The notes: generated by a model not told the origin, from the sequence alone. 64,000 bases of DNA from Spiribacter roseus (GCF_002813635.1 NZ_CP016382.1:1054001-1118000), one strand, 5' to 3'. Counted from the first letter of the stretch, positions 1 to 8,868 are shown. Numbers and translations are program-made.

Positions 1-170
1 TCCCCGCTAGCACCGCTGAGCCGACTCGGTCGGCGAGCATCGCATAGAACGGATCAGGGCCCCGCTCAGTCCGCGAGACATTCTCCACGTCATGGTTTTT
101 TGCCAGGTGCTCGGCAAGCACCTCGGCCAGTCCTTCTCCGGCACTGTCACCGGCAACGGCGATTTTCATA
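1..170 (-). CDS. eryI: RpiB-family D-erythrulose-4-phosphate isomerase EryI (N-terminal part, cut by window edge)
   Basis: The first ~56 residues of an RpiB/LacA-family sugar-phosphate isomerase are visible, starting [18 protein letters not shown]; the rest lies before base 1. The start is the ATG at 168-170, preceded by a purine-rich GAGAG stretch. RpiB proteins normally begin with a KIAIGSDHAG-like strand; the GDSAGEGLA variant is what I recall for the EryI subgroup, which in Brucella converts D-erythrulose 4-phosphate to D-erythrose 4-phosphate. The gene lies 34 bp downstream of eryH on the same strand and is presumably co-transcribed with it. The catalytic cysteine region is outside the window, so the subgroup call rests on the N-terminus and on the ery context. 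A generic ribose-5-phosphate isomerase B is the alternative. Confidence 0.8.
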
Positions 171-204
171 TCACTCTCTCCTGATAGCTGGAGACCACTC
201 GGTC

Positions 205-963
205 TCATGCGTCGGCGCAGCGGCCAACGATTTCCAGATAGTCCTCCGCCTGCCAGGCGGCGCGACCGATGAATAGCCCGTCAATATCGGGCTGGCGGAC
301 ATAGTCACGGCAGTTCCCGGCGTTGACCGAGCCCCCGTAGAGACAGGGCACAGACCGGCCGGTCGCCGCGCGGGCAACCTCAGCAATCACGGCATGCCGG
401 GCCTGGGCGTAGGCCGCGCTGGCCGGCGTCCCGCCCTCGCCGATGGACCAAACCGGCTCGTAGGCGAGCAACACCGTCGCCTGACGGTGCTCTGGGGCAA
501 CGCCACTCAGGGCGGCGCGGACCTGCTGCGCCAACACACGGTCGGCCTGCCCGTTGGCCCTGTCGGCGGCGGTCTCGCCAATACAGATCAGCGGTGTCAG
601 ACCATGACGCAGAGCGGCCGCCACCTTCTGCGCCACCCTCCCATCGGTGTCCCCGAAGTGCGTTCGGCGCTCCGAATGGCCCAATTCAACGAGGCTCGCC
701 CCGCAATCCCTGACCATTGACGCCGATACCTCTCCGGTCCAAGCACCAGCATCAGCCCAATGGATGTTCTGCGCGCCGATCCTCACATTCGTGGCGGCGA
801 GCGCCTCCGCAACCACCGCAATACTCGTATACGGAGGGATCACGAAGGGTTGCATATCGCTCGGGAAGGACTGGGGCGCCACGGCCGACGCCCACGTCAG
901 TGCCTCATCCCGCGTTTTGTTCATCTTCCAGCTGGTGCCGATCCAAAGCTTTGCGGTTGCCAT
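205..963 (-). CDS. eryH: Triosephosphate-isomerase-like tetrulose-phosphate isomerase EryH (TpiA2)
   Basis: This 252-aa TIM-barrel protein keeps the triosephosphate isomerase active site: Lys13 in WKMNK, the catalytic His in ELGHSERR (~95), and the catalytic Glu in [11 protein letters not shown] (~167), with the phosphate-binding GGSVN and GLFIGRAAW near the C-terminus. The N-terminal TSWKMNKT signature and the position next to eryI fit the TpiA2/EryH subgroup, which in Brucella isomerises a tetrulose phosphate during erythritol breakdown; an ordinary glycolytic TpiA would more often sit beside secG or gap-pgk. The ATG at 961-963 follows a GGAC-type ribosome site. The gene diverges from the transketolase gene across 126 bp carrying direct repeats. 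Ordinary TIM activity cannot be excluded from sequence. Confidence 0.88.
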   Translation of the reverse strand: MATAKLWIGTSWKMNKTRDEALTWASAVAPQSFPSDMQPFVIPPYTSIAVVAEALAATNVRIGAQNIHWADAGAWTGEVSASMVRDCGASLVELGHSERRTHFGDTDGRVAQKVAAALRHGLTPLICIGETAADRANGQADRVLAQQVRAALSGVAPEHRQATVLLAYEPVWSIGEGGTPASAAYAQARHAVIAEVARAATGRSVPCLYGGSVNAGNCRDYVRQPDIDGLFIGRAAWQAEDYLEIVGRCADA

Positions 964-1007
964 GCCGTTGCCGTCCTGTGATTTGCCCGACCCTGGGACT
1001 CGCGTTC

Positions 1008-1038
1008 TTTATAACACGCCAGGCCTTTTTTATAACAC
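1008..1038. promoter_or_regulatory. Direct repeats in the eryH/tkt divergent promoter
   Basis: The decamer TTTATAACAC occurs at 1008-1017 and again at 1029-1038, 21 bp apart, i.e. two helical turns and so on the same DNA face. Read on the minus strand each copy is GTGTTATAAA, which also resembles an extended -10 element (TG-n-TATAAA) firing toward eryH. The region is the only AT-rich patch between the two divergent genes. It may be an operator for the SorC-type EryD, a promoter, or both. Confidence 0.4.
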
Positions 1039-1089
1039 TTTAAATTGATAAGTTAACGCTCCAGTCCTTCCACGCCCGGAGCCCCTGCG

Positions 1090-3075
1090 ATGACCATCGA
1101 CCACGCCGATCTCACTAATTGCATCAGCGCCCTGACCATCGATGCGGTGGAAGCCGCCCAGTCCGGCCATCCCGGGGCGCCCATGGGGATGGCCGATGCA
1201 GCCACCGTACTGGCCCGCCGCCATCTCAAGTTCGATGCCTCAGCGCCTCACTGGGCTGATCGCGATCGGCTGGTTCTGTCGAATGGCCACGCCTCGATGC
1301 TCCTCTACGCCCTGCTGCACCTGACCGGAGTCGAGGCGGTTACCCTGGAGGCGTTGCGCAACTTTCGACAGATCGGATCGGCAACGGCAGGACATCCGGA
1401 GTTCGGCCACTTACCGGGTATCGAGACCACCACGGGCCCGCTGGGACAGGGGTTTGCCGCCGCTGTGGGCATGGCGATGACCGAGCGGTTGCTCCGGGCC
1501 GAATTCGGTGAACAGGCGGTGGATCACCACACCTACGTCCTGCTGGGCGATGGTTGCCTGCAGGAGGGCATCGGTCAGGAGGCCCTGTCGCTGGCCGGTC
1601 ACCTGGGGCTTGGCAAACTCATCGTGCTCTACGACGACAACGGCATCACCATTGATGGCCCCACTGACGTCTCTTTTTCGGAAGATGTCCCCGCCCGATT
1701 CGCTGCCTGCGGCTGGCATATCCAGCAATGCGACGGCCACGATCCCGACGCCCTGGATGCCGCCATCGGGGCAGCGCGGGCCAATACCGACAAGCCCTCA
1801 ATGGTGGCCATGAAAACCACCATCGGCTTTGGGGCGCCCACCAAGGCAGGGACCGCGGCCTCGCATGGTGCGCCACTCGGTGCCGAGGAAGCCGCCGGTG
1901 CCAAACACGCACTGGACTGGCATGCTCCGGCGTTCACGATCCCCGCTGAGCTGGCAGCCAAGTGGAAGGCCATCGGCGCCCGTGGGGCCGACGCGCGGCT
2001 GGCCTGGGAACAGCGCATCGATGCAATGCCGCCCGCGCAGCGCCGGGAATTTCTGCGCCGCATGGCCGGCGAGCTCCCGGACGGGTTCGAGCCCGCGTTC
2101 GACAGCGCCCGCCGGGCGCTACTGAGCGCACCGCAGAACGTTGCCACGCGCAAGGCCGGCCAAATGACGCTGGATGCACTGGCCGCCGCTCTTCCCGAAC
2201 TGGTGGGGGGCTCGGCCGACCTGACCGGCTCCAACCTCACCCGCGTCCCGGCGGTCGAACCGCTCTACACCCGCGACGCTCCCGGGCGCTACATTGGCTA
2301 TGGCGTACGGGAGTTTGCGATGGCTGCGGCCATGAACGGCATGGGCAATCATGGTGGCATCATTCCCTACGGGGGCACTTTTCTGGTCTTCTCGGACTAT
2401 GCCCGCAATGCCATCCGCTTGGCTGCATTAATGAAGCAGGGGACCATCTTCGTCATGACCCATGACTCCATCGGGCTGGGTGAGGATGGTCCCACCCATC
2501 AGCCGGTGGAACACCTTGCAGCGCTGCGCGCGATCCCCGGTCTGAATGTCTATCGGCCGGCCGACAGCGTCGAGACGCTGGAGTGCTGGGCGCTTGCGAT
2601 CCGGCATCGCCACGCCCCATCGGTGATTGTCCTATCGCGTCAGGCGACCCCGCAGCTGCGTCACGAGGCGACCAAGAAAAACCCCTGCGAACGCGGGGCC
2701 TACATCATTCGGCGCGTGGGCAGCGGCGACCATCTAGCGCTACTTGCCACCGGAACCGAGGTTGCAATCGCCGTGGCGGCCGCCGAGGTGCTGAGCGCCG
2801 AGCACGGCATTGGTGTTCGAGTGGTGTCCATGCCGTGCTGGGAGCATTTCGAAGACCAGTCGGCCACTGAGCGGGCCGCCGTACTGGGCCAGGCGCCGCG
2901 GCTCGCCATCGAGGCCGCCGGTAAGTTCGGCTGGACCCGCTACGTCGATGACGAGCGCGACGTGATCGGTCTGGACGGTTTTGGCGCATCCGGCCCAGGT
3001 CCGGCACTCTATGAGCACTTCGGGATCACCGCCGATGCCATTATCCAGCGCGCCAGAACGCGCCTTCGCCTCTAA
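1090..3075 (+). CDS. tkt: Transketolase
   Basis: A 661-aa full-length thiamine-diphosphate transketolase that moves two-carbon ketol units between sugar phosphates in the cytoplasm. Visible landmarks are SGHPGAPMGMA (~residue 22), the thiamine-binding GDGCLQEG...DDN motif (~153-185), HGAP (~260), and the pyrimidine-domain signatures GVREFAMAAAMNGM and HDSIGLGEDGPTHQPVEHLA. It begins a plus-strand pair with a transaldolase 19 bp downstream and diverges from eryH. In an erythritol locus it can use the product D-erythrose 4-phosphate with xylulose 5-phosphate to make fructose 6-phosphate and glyceraldehyde 3-phosphate. Whether the genome has another transketolase is not visible. The start is the ATG at 1090; no strong ribosome site was noted upstream. 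Confidence 0.96.
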   Translation: MTIDHADLTNCISALTIDAVEAAQSGHPGAPMGMADAATVLARRHLKFDASAPHWADRDRLVLSNGHASMLLYALLHLTGVEAVTLEALRNFRQIGSATAGHPEFGHLPGIETTTGPLGQGFAAAVGMAMTERLLRAEFGEQAVDHHTYVLLGDGCLQEGIGQEALSLAGHLGLGKLIVLYDDNGITIDGPTDVSFSEDVPARFAACGWHIQQCDGHDPDALDAAIGAARANTDKPSMVAMKTTIGFGAPTKAGTAASHGAPLGAEEAAGAKHALDWHAPAFTIPAELAAKWKAIGARGADARLAWEQRIDAMPPAQRREFLRRMAGELPDGFEPAFDSARRALLSAPQNVATRKAGQMTLDALAAALPELVGGSADLTGSNLTRVPAVEPLYTRDAPGRYIGYGVREFAMAAAMNGMGNHGGIIPYGGTFLVFSDYARNAIRLAALMKQGTIFVMTHDSIGLGEDGPTHQPVEHLAALRAIPGLNVYRPADSVETLECWALAIRHRHAPSVIVLSRQATPQLRHEATKKNPCERGAYIIRRVGSGDHLALLATGTEVAIAVAAAEVLSAEHGIGVRVVSMPCWEHFEDQSATERAAVLGQAPRLAIEAAGKFGWTRYVDDERDVIGLDGFGASGPGPALYEHFGITADAIIQRARTRLRL

Positions 3076-3094
3076 TCATAACGGAGACTGACTG

Positions 3095-3748
3095 ATGAAA
3101 TTCTTTGTTGATACGGCCATTGCCGACGACATCCGCGAACTCAACGACTATGGGCTGCTCGATGGCGTGACCACCAACCCATCGCTGGTCGCCAAATCCG
3201 GGCGCGACTTCAAGGAAGTCGTCGGCGAGATCTGCCAGATTGTCGATGGTCCAGTGTCTGCGGAAGTAGCCGCCATGGACTTTGACGGCATGATGGCGGA
3301 AGGCCGCATCCTGGCGGACATTGCCGATAACGTCGTGGTCAAGCTGCCCCTGACCCTGGAAGGACTCAAGGCCTGCCGGCGTCTGCGTGGCGATGGAATC
3401 CAGACCAACGTAACACTATGCTTTTCGGCCAATCAGGCGCTACTCGCCGCCAAGGCCGGCGCCACCTACATCTCGCCCTTCCTCGGCCGACTCGATGATA
3501 TCCATCTGGATGGCATGGAACTGATCCGCGAGATTCGCGCGATCTACGACAACTACGGCTTCGACACCGAGATCCTCGCGGCATCCATCCGCACCGGCAA
3601 CCATGTCAAGGAAGCGGCGCTCGCCGGCGCCGATGTAGCGACCATTCCGCCGGCGGTGATTCGTGGGCTTGCCCGCCATGTGCTCACCGACAACGGGATC
3701 GATCAGTTCATTCGCGACTGGCAGGCGACCGGGCAGTCGATTCGTTGA
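3095..3748 (+). CDS. tal: TalC/FSA-type transaldolase
   Basis: This 217-aa protein belongs to the short transaldolase family (TalC / fructose-6-phosphate aldolase type, usually 210-220 aa). The Schiff-base lysine is Lys83 in NVVVKLPLT; Asp6 (FVDTA) and Asn28 (TTNPS) are the expected partners, and ILAASIR and VATIPPAV follow. It transfers dihydroxyacetone between sugar phosphates and, paired with the transketolase upstream, would draw D-erythrose 4-phosphate into the pentose phosphate pathway. The ATG at 3095 has CGGAGA upstream. It ends 12 bp before the convergent eryD with no visible hairpin terminator. An aldolase (FSA) rather than transaldolase activity is possible, since the two share this fold. 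Confidence 0.92.
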   Translation: MKFFVDTAIADDIRELNDYGLLDGVTTNPSLVAKSGRDFKEVVGEICQIVDGPVSAEVAAMDFDGMMAEGRILADIADNVVVKLPLTLEGLKACRRLRGDGIQTNVTLCFSANQALLAAKAGATYISPFLGRLDDIHLDGMELIREIRAIYDNYGFDTEILAASIRTGNHVKEAALAGADVATIPPAVIRGLARHVLTDNGIDQFIRDWQATGQSIR

Positions 3749-3760
3749 ATAAGGCGTCGA

Positions 3761-4732
3761 TCAGGCGGCGGGGCGACCCAGAATGCGTCGCGACGTCGCC
3801 TCGTCGATGATTAGACCGGTCAGTTTGCGACTCTCAAGCACGGCGGCGATGCTGGCTGCCTTGTCGACGCCGCCGGCGATCGCCACCAGTTCGTCGTCGC
3901 CGGTGTTCTCGAGCAGTGAGATGGTCAGAGTCCGCCCATCGAGTGGGGTCGCCACCTGTTGCCCGTCGGCATCAAAGAAGTGCCCCAGAACCTCACCCAC
4001 GGCGCCCGCTGCGACAATGCCGGCCAGCTCGGATTGATCGATCATTCCGGCTCTCACGAGCTGAGCCTCGGTATCCACTGTGCCCAGACCAACGAGCTTG
4101 ATCGGCGCCGACTGCGCCATCTCAAACACCTCGCGGACACCGCGCTGGGCGAGCAGGATGGACTTATCGTGGACACTGTTGGCGCAAAACGGCACCGGCA
4201 TGACATGCGCGGGCGATTCGGTTCGCTCGGCGATGCGATACATAACGTCATGGGGATTGGCGGCGAAGTTGCGGGTCAGCCCGCCCAGCAAGGATACGAA
4301 CCGGGTCTTGTCTCCGGCCCGCTGCGGCAACTCCCCCACTGCCGCGGCCAGGGTGCGCCCATGGCCCAGGCCGATTGGCCCGCCGCCGGATTGATCGATT
4401 ACCCGTGCCATATAGCTGGCGCCGGCAATCCCCAGCGCCCGTAGCGGCAGCCCGGGCTCCGCCAGGTCAGGCGCCACCTCGCAGACCTGTAGATCATAGC
4501 GCTCGGACAGGGCGGCTTCCATTTCGAGGCACTCGATAATATCCCCGTCGATGCTCAGCTTGACCGCCCCGTCGGCGACGGCGCGGGCTATCAGGCGATG
4601 CGTCTTGACCGAGGTCAGACGGAGCTTGCGCGCCACCGCTGCCTGTGTGAGCCCGCCCGCGTAATGCAGCCAGGCGGCTCGCAGCCCCAGGCTGTACTCG
4701 TCGCCGCCATTTGCGTTGTTGCCTCGGCCCAC
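3761..4732 (-). CDS. eryD: SorC-family erythritol regulator EryD
   Basis: This 323-aa regulator has an N-terminal helix-turn-helix (~residues 20-60, with GGLTQAAVARKLRLTSVKTH) followed by a SorC/DeoR-like sugar-phosphate effector domain containing GIGLGHGRTL-like and LLGGLTRN segments. EryD of Brucella is a SorC-type repressor of the ery operon that responds to an erythritol-derived signal. The GTG start at 4730-4732 has GGGAGGATC seven bases upstream and begins 12 bp after eryC, so it is last in the minus-strand eryABCD unit. Direct repeats at 1008-1038 and the eryA/DUF2291 divergent region are the obvious places to look for its operators. The assignment is strengthened by gene order. Confidence 0.92.
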   Translation of the reverse strand: MGRGNNANGGDEYSLGLRAAWLHYAGGLTQAAVARKLRLTSVKTHRLIARAVADGAVKLSIDGDIIECLEMEAALSERYDLQVCEVAPDLAEPGLPLRALGIAGASYMARVIDQSGGGPIGLGHGRTLAAAVGELPQRAGDKTRFVSLLGGLTRNFAANPHDVMYRIAERTESPAHVMPVPFCANSVHDKSILLAQRGVREVFEMAQSAPIKLVGLGTVDTEAQLVRAGMIDQSELAGIVAAGAVGEVLGHFFDADGQQVATPLDGRTLTISLLENTGDDELVAIAGGVDKAASIAAVLESRKLTGLIIDEATSRRILGRPAA

Positions 4733-4744
4733 GCCCGATCCTCC

Positions 4745-5677
4745 CTATCCGGCGAGATCCGCCGCCCCGGTATCGATGTGCGGCGCCCAGAACGCCACGC
4801 TCTGGGCAATCTGCGACACCACCTGTCGATCGTCCGGCTCACGTTCCTTGAAGCTCAGCTCCAGACAGATCTCGTTGTCCATTGCACCGCCCTCGCCGAG
4901 CGCCTCGAGTAGCGGCTGCGGCTGGATACGACCTTCGGCATTGTACGCCGGGGTAAAGGGCCGATGCCCTCCTTTGTCCATCCGGCTCTGTTTTATATGG
5001 ATGATCGGCGAGTGCCGGGGTACGGCTCTGGCCCAGGCATAGGGATCGTGATCGGCCGGATCGCGGCTTGTGACATCACCATGATCAATATCGGCCATCA
5101 TCCGCAGCGGTAAGGCGAGATCAGCCCGATCGATGCGCTGCTGCAATGCCAAGGCGGCGGGTATGGTCTCACCAAACTCGCGGCCAATGCTCATCGGCTC
5201 CCAGAACAAAAAGGTCAGACCCGCCCGTCGGGCATGCTCGGCCACCTCTGCCCAGCACTCCATCGCGGTATCAATCAGAGCTTCACGGCGAGCGGAGTCA
5301 TCGAAATCGCGATAGGTGAAAATGGCAAACTGCGTGCCGATGGCCTGTCCGCCGATCTCGGCGATCATATCGGCATAGCGTTTGAACCAGTCAACATAGT
5401 AGGCGCGAACCCCGGGGTCGGGATGGCCGAAATGATTGAGACGCCCATAGGGCCCGGTCATCCCCGAGGTGACCCGCACACCGGTCTGGCGCAGCGACCG
5501 ATCCATGCGGCGCATCAAGGCTCGCCGTGTCTCGGCCGGCCAGCTCGGATTGATGAACTCGTGGGTGAGCTGCAGATCCCGAATACGGATTCGCGACGCC
5601 ACGGTTTCAATCAGATCCTCGGGCTCGGCAAAGCGGTTGACCAAAGGATTGGTATTGAGCGACAGGACAAGCGCCAT
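4745..5677 (-). CDS. eryC: Tetrulose-phosphate epimerase/racemase EryC
   Basis: This 310-aa protein belongs to the xylose-isomerase-like TIM-barrel superfamily. It shows metal-site motifs typical of these epimerases: FWEPMSIGREFGET, MMADIDHGD, IHIKQS and NEICLELSFKERE. The sequence closely matches my memory of Brucella EryC, including LSLNTNPLVNRF and LQLTHEFINPSW near the N-terminus and FWAPHIDTGA at the end. EryC, once called a dehydrogenase, was reassigned to inverting the erythrulose phosphate made by EryB. Its ATG lies one base after the eryB stop, indicating translational coupling. It acts in the cytoplasm between EryB and the EryH/EryI isomerases. Confidence 0.94.
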   Translation of the reverse strand: MALVLSLNTNPLVNRFAEPEDLIETVASRIRIRDLQLTHEFINPSWPAETRRALMRRMDRSLRQTGVRVTSGMTGPYGRLNHFGHPDPGVRAYYVDWFKRYADMIAEIGGQAIGTQFAIFTYRDFDDSARREALIDTAMECWAEVAEHARRAGLTFLFWEPMSIGREFGETIPAALALQQRIDRADLALPLRMMADIDHGDVTSRDPADHDPYAWARAVPRHSPIIHIKQSRMDKGGHRPFTPAYNAEGRIQPQPLLEALGEGGAMDNEICLELSFKEREPDDRQVVSQIAQSVAFWAPHIDTGAADLAG

Positions 5678-5678
5678 T

Positions 5679-7190
5679 TCAGGCGGCCTTCCGGGTGCGC
5701 TCGCGGAACCAATCGGCGAATGCCTCCCGCTGGGCCTCGGTTAGATGCAGGCCGTGCTTGGTGCGTCGCCAGAGGATGTCATCTGGCGTGCGCGCCCACT
5801 CATGATCGATCAGATAGCGGGCCTCTGCTTCATGGAAGTCACCACCGAAGTGACGGCCGAGGGCTTTCAGCGAGTCGGCGCCGCCGACAATGTCGCTTAC
5901 CCGTGAGCCGTACAGGCGCCCGTAGTGCCGGCGCACCCCGCGCGGCATCCACGGGTAGCGGGCCTTGACCGACTGCATGAACGCCTCGTAATCGGCATCC
6001 GGCATATCGCCGCCCGGCAACGGCGAGCGATCGGTCCAGTCGTCACCCATGGCTGGAAAGTAGTCGCGCATCCGGTTGATGCCGCGTTCAGCGAGTTCGC
6101 GAAAGGTAGTGATCTTGCCGCCGAAGACATTGAGTAGCGGTGCGCCCTTACTTTCATCCAGATCGAAGACGTAGTCGCGGGTCACTGCCGAGGGGTTACC
6201 CTGACCGTCATCGAACAGTGCCCGCACGCCGGAGAACGTTTCGAGCACATCCTCGCGCCCGAGTTGCTGCTTAAAGTAGCGATTGACTGCGGCGATCAGA
6301 TACTCGATTTCCTCCTCATCAGCGACCACATCCTCGGCCCGCCCCTCCCAAGGGATATCCGTGGTGCCGATCAGCGCCTTGTCACCCTCGTAGGGGTTGA
6401 TGAAGATCACGCGCTTATCGTGGTTTTGCACCAGATAGGCATTGGCGCCGTCCCAGAACTTGGGGACGATGATGTGTGAGCCTTTGACCAGCCGGACATT
6501 GCGGCTGGACTCGGCATTGGCTACGCGCGTGATCACATCGGTCACCCAGGGACCAGCCGTGTTCACCAGCGCCCGGGCGCGAAATTCACGGGTCTCGCCG
6601 GTCAGCGAATCCCGCGTCTCGATGTGCCAGCAGTCGCCCTCACGCCGTGCCATGGTACAGGGGCTGCGAGTCAGCACGGTGGCCCCATGTTCAGCCGCAT
6701 CACGGGCGTTCAGCACCACCAGTCGGGCATCGTCCACCCAACAGTCGGAATACTCGAAACCACGCTTGTAGGCATCCTTGATGGCAGCACCTTCGGGATC
6801 GCGACGCATGTCCAGGGTGCGAGTCCCGGGCAACCGCTTACGCCCTCCCAGATGGTCATAGAGAAACAACCCCAGGCGAACCAGCCAGGCCGGCCGGTCC
6901 TCGGGCGAGTGTGGCAGCACGAATCGCAGCGGCCAGATTATATGCGGGGCGGAGTTCATGAGCACCTCGCGCTCAATCAGGGCCTCGCGCACCAGGCGAA
7001 ACTCGTAATACTCAAGGTAGCGAAGCCCGCCATGAACGAGCTTGCCCGAGCGCGACGAGGTGCCCTCGGCCAGGTCGTCCTTCTCGCAGAGCACCACATT
7101 CAGCCCCCGGCCGGCGGCATCACGCGCCATCCCGGCGCCGTTGATGCCACCTCCGATGATAAACAGGTCGACGATCGGCGGATTGGACAT
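5679..7190 (-). CDS. eryB: Erythritol-phosphate dehydrogenase EryB (GlpD family)
   Basis: This 503-aa FAD-dependent dehydrogenase of the glycerol-3-phosphate dehydrogenase family carries the dinucleotide motif FIIGGGINGAGMARDAAG at residues ~9-26, the GTSSRSGKLVHGGLRYLE motif, and GPWVTDVI, NVFGGKITTFRE and DDILWRRTKHGL. It should oxidise the phosphorylated erythritol made by EryA to a tetrulose phosphate, passing electrons to the membrane quinone pool. The start at 7190 is chosen because GAGGAG in the end of eryA sits just upstream and the protein begins directly before the FAD fold; an open frame continues to 7343 but lies inside eryA. It sits between eryA and eryC. A generic GlpD is unlikely given the context, but substrate cannot be read from sequence. 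Confidence 0.93.
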   Translation of the reverse strand: MSNPPIVDLFIIGGGINGAGMARDAAGRGLNVVLCEKDDLAEGTSSRSGKLVHGGLRYLEYYEFRLVREALIEREVLMNSAPHIIWPLRFVLPHSPEDRPAWLVRLGLFLYDHLGGRKRLPGTRTLDMRRDPEGAAIKDAYKRGFEYSDCWVDDARLVVLNARDAAEHGATVLTRSPCTMARREGDCWHIETRDSLTGETREFRARALVNTAGPWVTDVITRVANAESSRNVRLVKGSHIIVPKFWDGANAYLVQNHDKRVIFINPYEGDKALIGTTDIPWEGRAEDVVADEEEIEYLIAAVNRYFKQQLGREDVLETFSGVRALFDDGQGNPSAVTRDYVFDLDESKGAPLLNVFGGKITTFRELAERGINRMRDYFPAMGDDWTDRSPLPGGDMPDADYEAFMQSVKARYPWMPRGVRRHYGRLYGSRVSDIVGGADSLKALGRHFGGDFHEAEARYLIDHEWARTPDDILWRRTKHGLHLTEAQREAFADWFRERTRKAA

Positions 7191-7191
7191 T

Positions 7192-8757
7192 TCAGACTCC
7201 TCTAATGTCGGCAAGCTGGGCCCAGACGGGCGCAAGATCCTGTCGAGCGTGCTGGTAGGCGGGCAGCAGTGCGTGATAACGCTCGGTGACGGCGGCGTCC
7301 GGGTACTCGCGCTCGCCGAGTAGCGGCACGACCCAGTCGGCAATACACGATTCCATGTCGGGGTAGGCGCCGATGGCCACCGCGGCCATCATGGCGCAGC
7401 CTGCGGCCCCCGCTTCGTCGCGGCTGCAGACCCGCACCGGGGCGCCCACTGCCGATGCCAGCGCGGCCCGCAGCATTGGCGATCGCACCGCACCGCCACT
7501 CAGGCGCAGCTCCCTCGGAGCACCGCCCATCGCGGCATAGCAGTCCGCCGCTGCCAGCGCTACGCCATCCACCACCGCGCGCAGCATGTCCTTGAAGCCA
7601 TGGCGCGTTGACAGGCCGATAAACGCGGCGCGGGCGCGGGCATCCACAAAGGGCCCGCGCTCCCCGGCTTCCGAGATGAACGGTAGATAGAGCAGTTCCG
7701 CCGGGCGCGTCTCGCGCAGCCAGGCGTCCAGCCGCGGCACCAGATCCCGCCCGCTCACTGGCTGCCCGAAGGTCTCGAGCACTTCGGCAAGCACCCCCAG
7801 CAGCCAGTCCATGTTGAGGGTTGCGGCCATGTTGGTCTGCACCTGTGTGACGCGGCCGGCCACCGGCAGACAGATGACATAACCGGTGCGCTCGGCATTG
7901 AGCACCACCTGATGATCCGCGCAGCTTTGCAGGTGCACACCAGTTGAACCGATGGCTGAACAGGCGGTGCCCGCCTCACCGGTGTGCACGCCGGCGCCCA
8001 GCGCACTCATGGCCATGTCCACATACCCAAGACAGACCGGAGTGCCGGCACGCAGGCCGGTCGTGGCCGCCGCCGCCTCGGTCAGTCCATGGGTGTGCTC
8101 GGTCCCTTCGAGTATCGGGGCCAGCAGCGAGCGCCGATGACTCAGGCCCAGCGCGTCGAGTACTGCGCTGTCATAGGCCCGAGTCCGGAAGTTGCCGAAG
8201 GTGAAGCTCGCTTCGGAGGGATCTGTCGCGGCGATGCCGGTCAACTGGAAATACAACCAGTCCTTGCAGTGAAAGGCGACTGAAGCCAAGTCCAGCCGCT
8301 CTGGGCAGTTACGGTCCATGTGCGCCAGCTGGGCACCCTGCTGACAGGTGTTCAGACCCGTGCCGGTGGCCGCGAAGCGGGTAGCGTTCGCCTCTGTACC
8401 CGACAGGGCCGCGGTGGTGGCAGCGGCGCGGGCATCCAGCCACAGCCAGGCATCGCCAACGGGCTCACCGCCAGGGCCGATCAACCAGGTCCCGTCCCCC
8501 TGCCCGGTCACACCAATGGCAGCCGTTCGCTCGCCAAGCCCGTCGATCTGATCGCTCAGGGCTTTAAGGGCATGGGCAGTATCCGACCACGTCTGAGTCA
8601 GCGACTGTTCGGCCCGGCCGTCATCGCCGGTGCGGTACTGGTTGGCCTTTGCCGAGACGCCGACTTGCCGGCCATCCAGCGTGAATGCCACCGCCTTGAT
8701 CACTGATGTGCCGGCGTCGATCCCTACGATCAAATCAGGCTTTGAATCTTTTTTCAT
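7192..8757 (-). CDS. eryA: Erythritol kinase EryA (FGGY family)
   Basis: This 521-aa FGGY carbohydrate kinase phosphorylates erythritol with ATP, the first committed step. The N-terminal ATPase fold shows IVGIDAGTSVIKAVAFTL; DAWLWLDARAA, TGTGLNTCQQGAQ and HCKDWLYFQLTG follow, with the C-terminal LRLSGGAVRSPML and DEAGAAGCAMMAAVAIGAY. These blocks and the length agree with Brucella EryA as I recall it, and this, not the second kinase at 13282, is the better EryA candidate. It heads the minus-strand eryA-eryB-eryC-eryD unit. A TTGACA/ATTAAT promoter lies so close upstream that the transcript would be almost leaderless unless another start is used. Confidence 0.94.
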   Translation of the reverse strand: MKKDSKPDLIVGIDAGTSVIKAVAFTLDGRQVGVSAKANQYRTGDDGRAEQSLTQTWSDTAHALKALSDQIDGLGERTAAIGVTGQGDGTWLIGPGGEPVGDAWLWLDARAAATTAALSGTEANATRFAATGTGLNTCQQGAQLAHMDRNCPERLDLASVAFHCKDWLYFQLTGIAATDPSEASFTFGNFRTRAYDSAVLDALGLSHRRSLLAPILEGTEHTHGLTEAAAATTGLRAGTPVCLGYVDMAMSALGAGVHTGEAGTACSAIGSTGVHLQSCADHQVVLNAERTGYVICLPVAGRVTQVQTNMAATLNMDWLLGVLAEVLETFGQPVSGRDLVPRLDAWLRETRPAELLYLPFISEAGERGPFVDARARAAFIGLSTRHGFKDMLRAVVDGVALAAADCYAAMGGAPRELRLSGGAVRSPMLRAALASAVGAPVRVCSRDEAGAAGCAMMAAVAIGAYPDMESCIADWVVPLLGEREYPDAAVTERYHALLPAYQHARQDLAPVWAQLADIRGV

Positions 8758-8765
8758 ATTATGTA

Positions 8766-8795
8766 ATTAATTTCATCTCTGCCATTGAGTGTCAA
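8766..8795 (-). promoter_or_regulatory. Candidate sigma70 promoter of eryABCD
   Basis: On the minus strand TTGACA (8795-8790), an 18-bp spacer and ATTAAT (8771-8766) form a good -35/-10 pair facing eryA. The predicted transcript start falls only a few bases from the ATG at 8757, implying a very short or absent leader. Confidence 0.45.
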
Positions 8796-8852
8796 CTGAC
8801 GGCATGCCAGCTCCTGCCCTTGATGCCCCCCGAGACACCCCTTGACAGACTG

Positions 8853-8868
8853 TGTGACATATATCACT
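8853..8868. promoter_or_regulatory. CRP-like palindrome between eryA and the transporter operon
   Basis: TGTGA-CATATA-TCACT matches the TGTGA-N6-TCACA half-site pattern of the CRP/FNR family except for the last base. It lies in the 175-bp divergent region, 65 bp before the DUF2291 start, and could link both polyol operons to carbon catabolite control. The related Vfr/CRP proteins of gammaproteobacteria bind the same pattern. No CRP gene is visible in the window. Confidence 0.45.

Noticed and set aside
7191-7343. 51-residue N-terminal extension of EryB
   Set aside because: It lies wholly inside eryA, lacks family similarity, and an ideal GAGGAG ribosome site precedes the internal ATG at 7190.
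8842-8847. TTGACA as -35 for the DUF2291/importer operon
   Set aside because: No acceptable -10 lies 15-19 bp downstream; the overlapping CRP-like site is the better reading.
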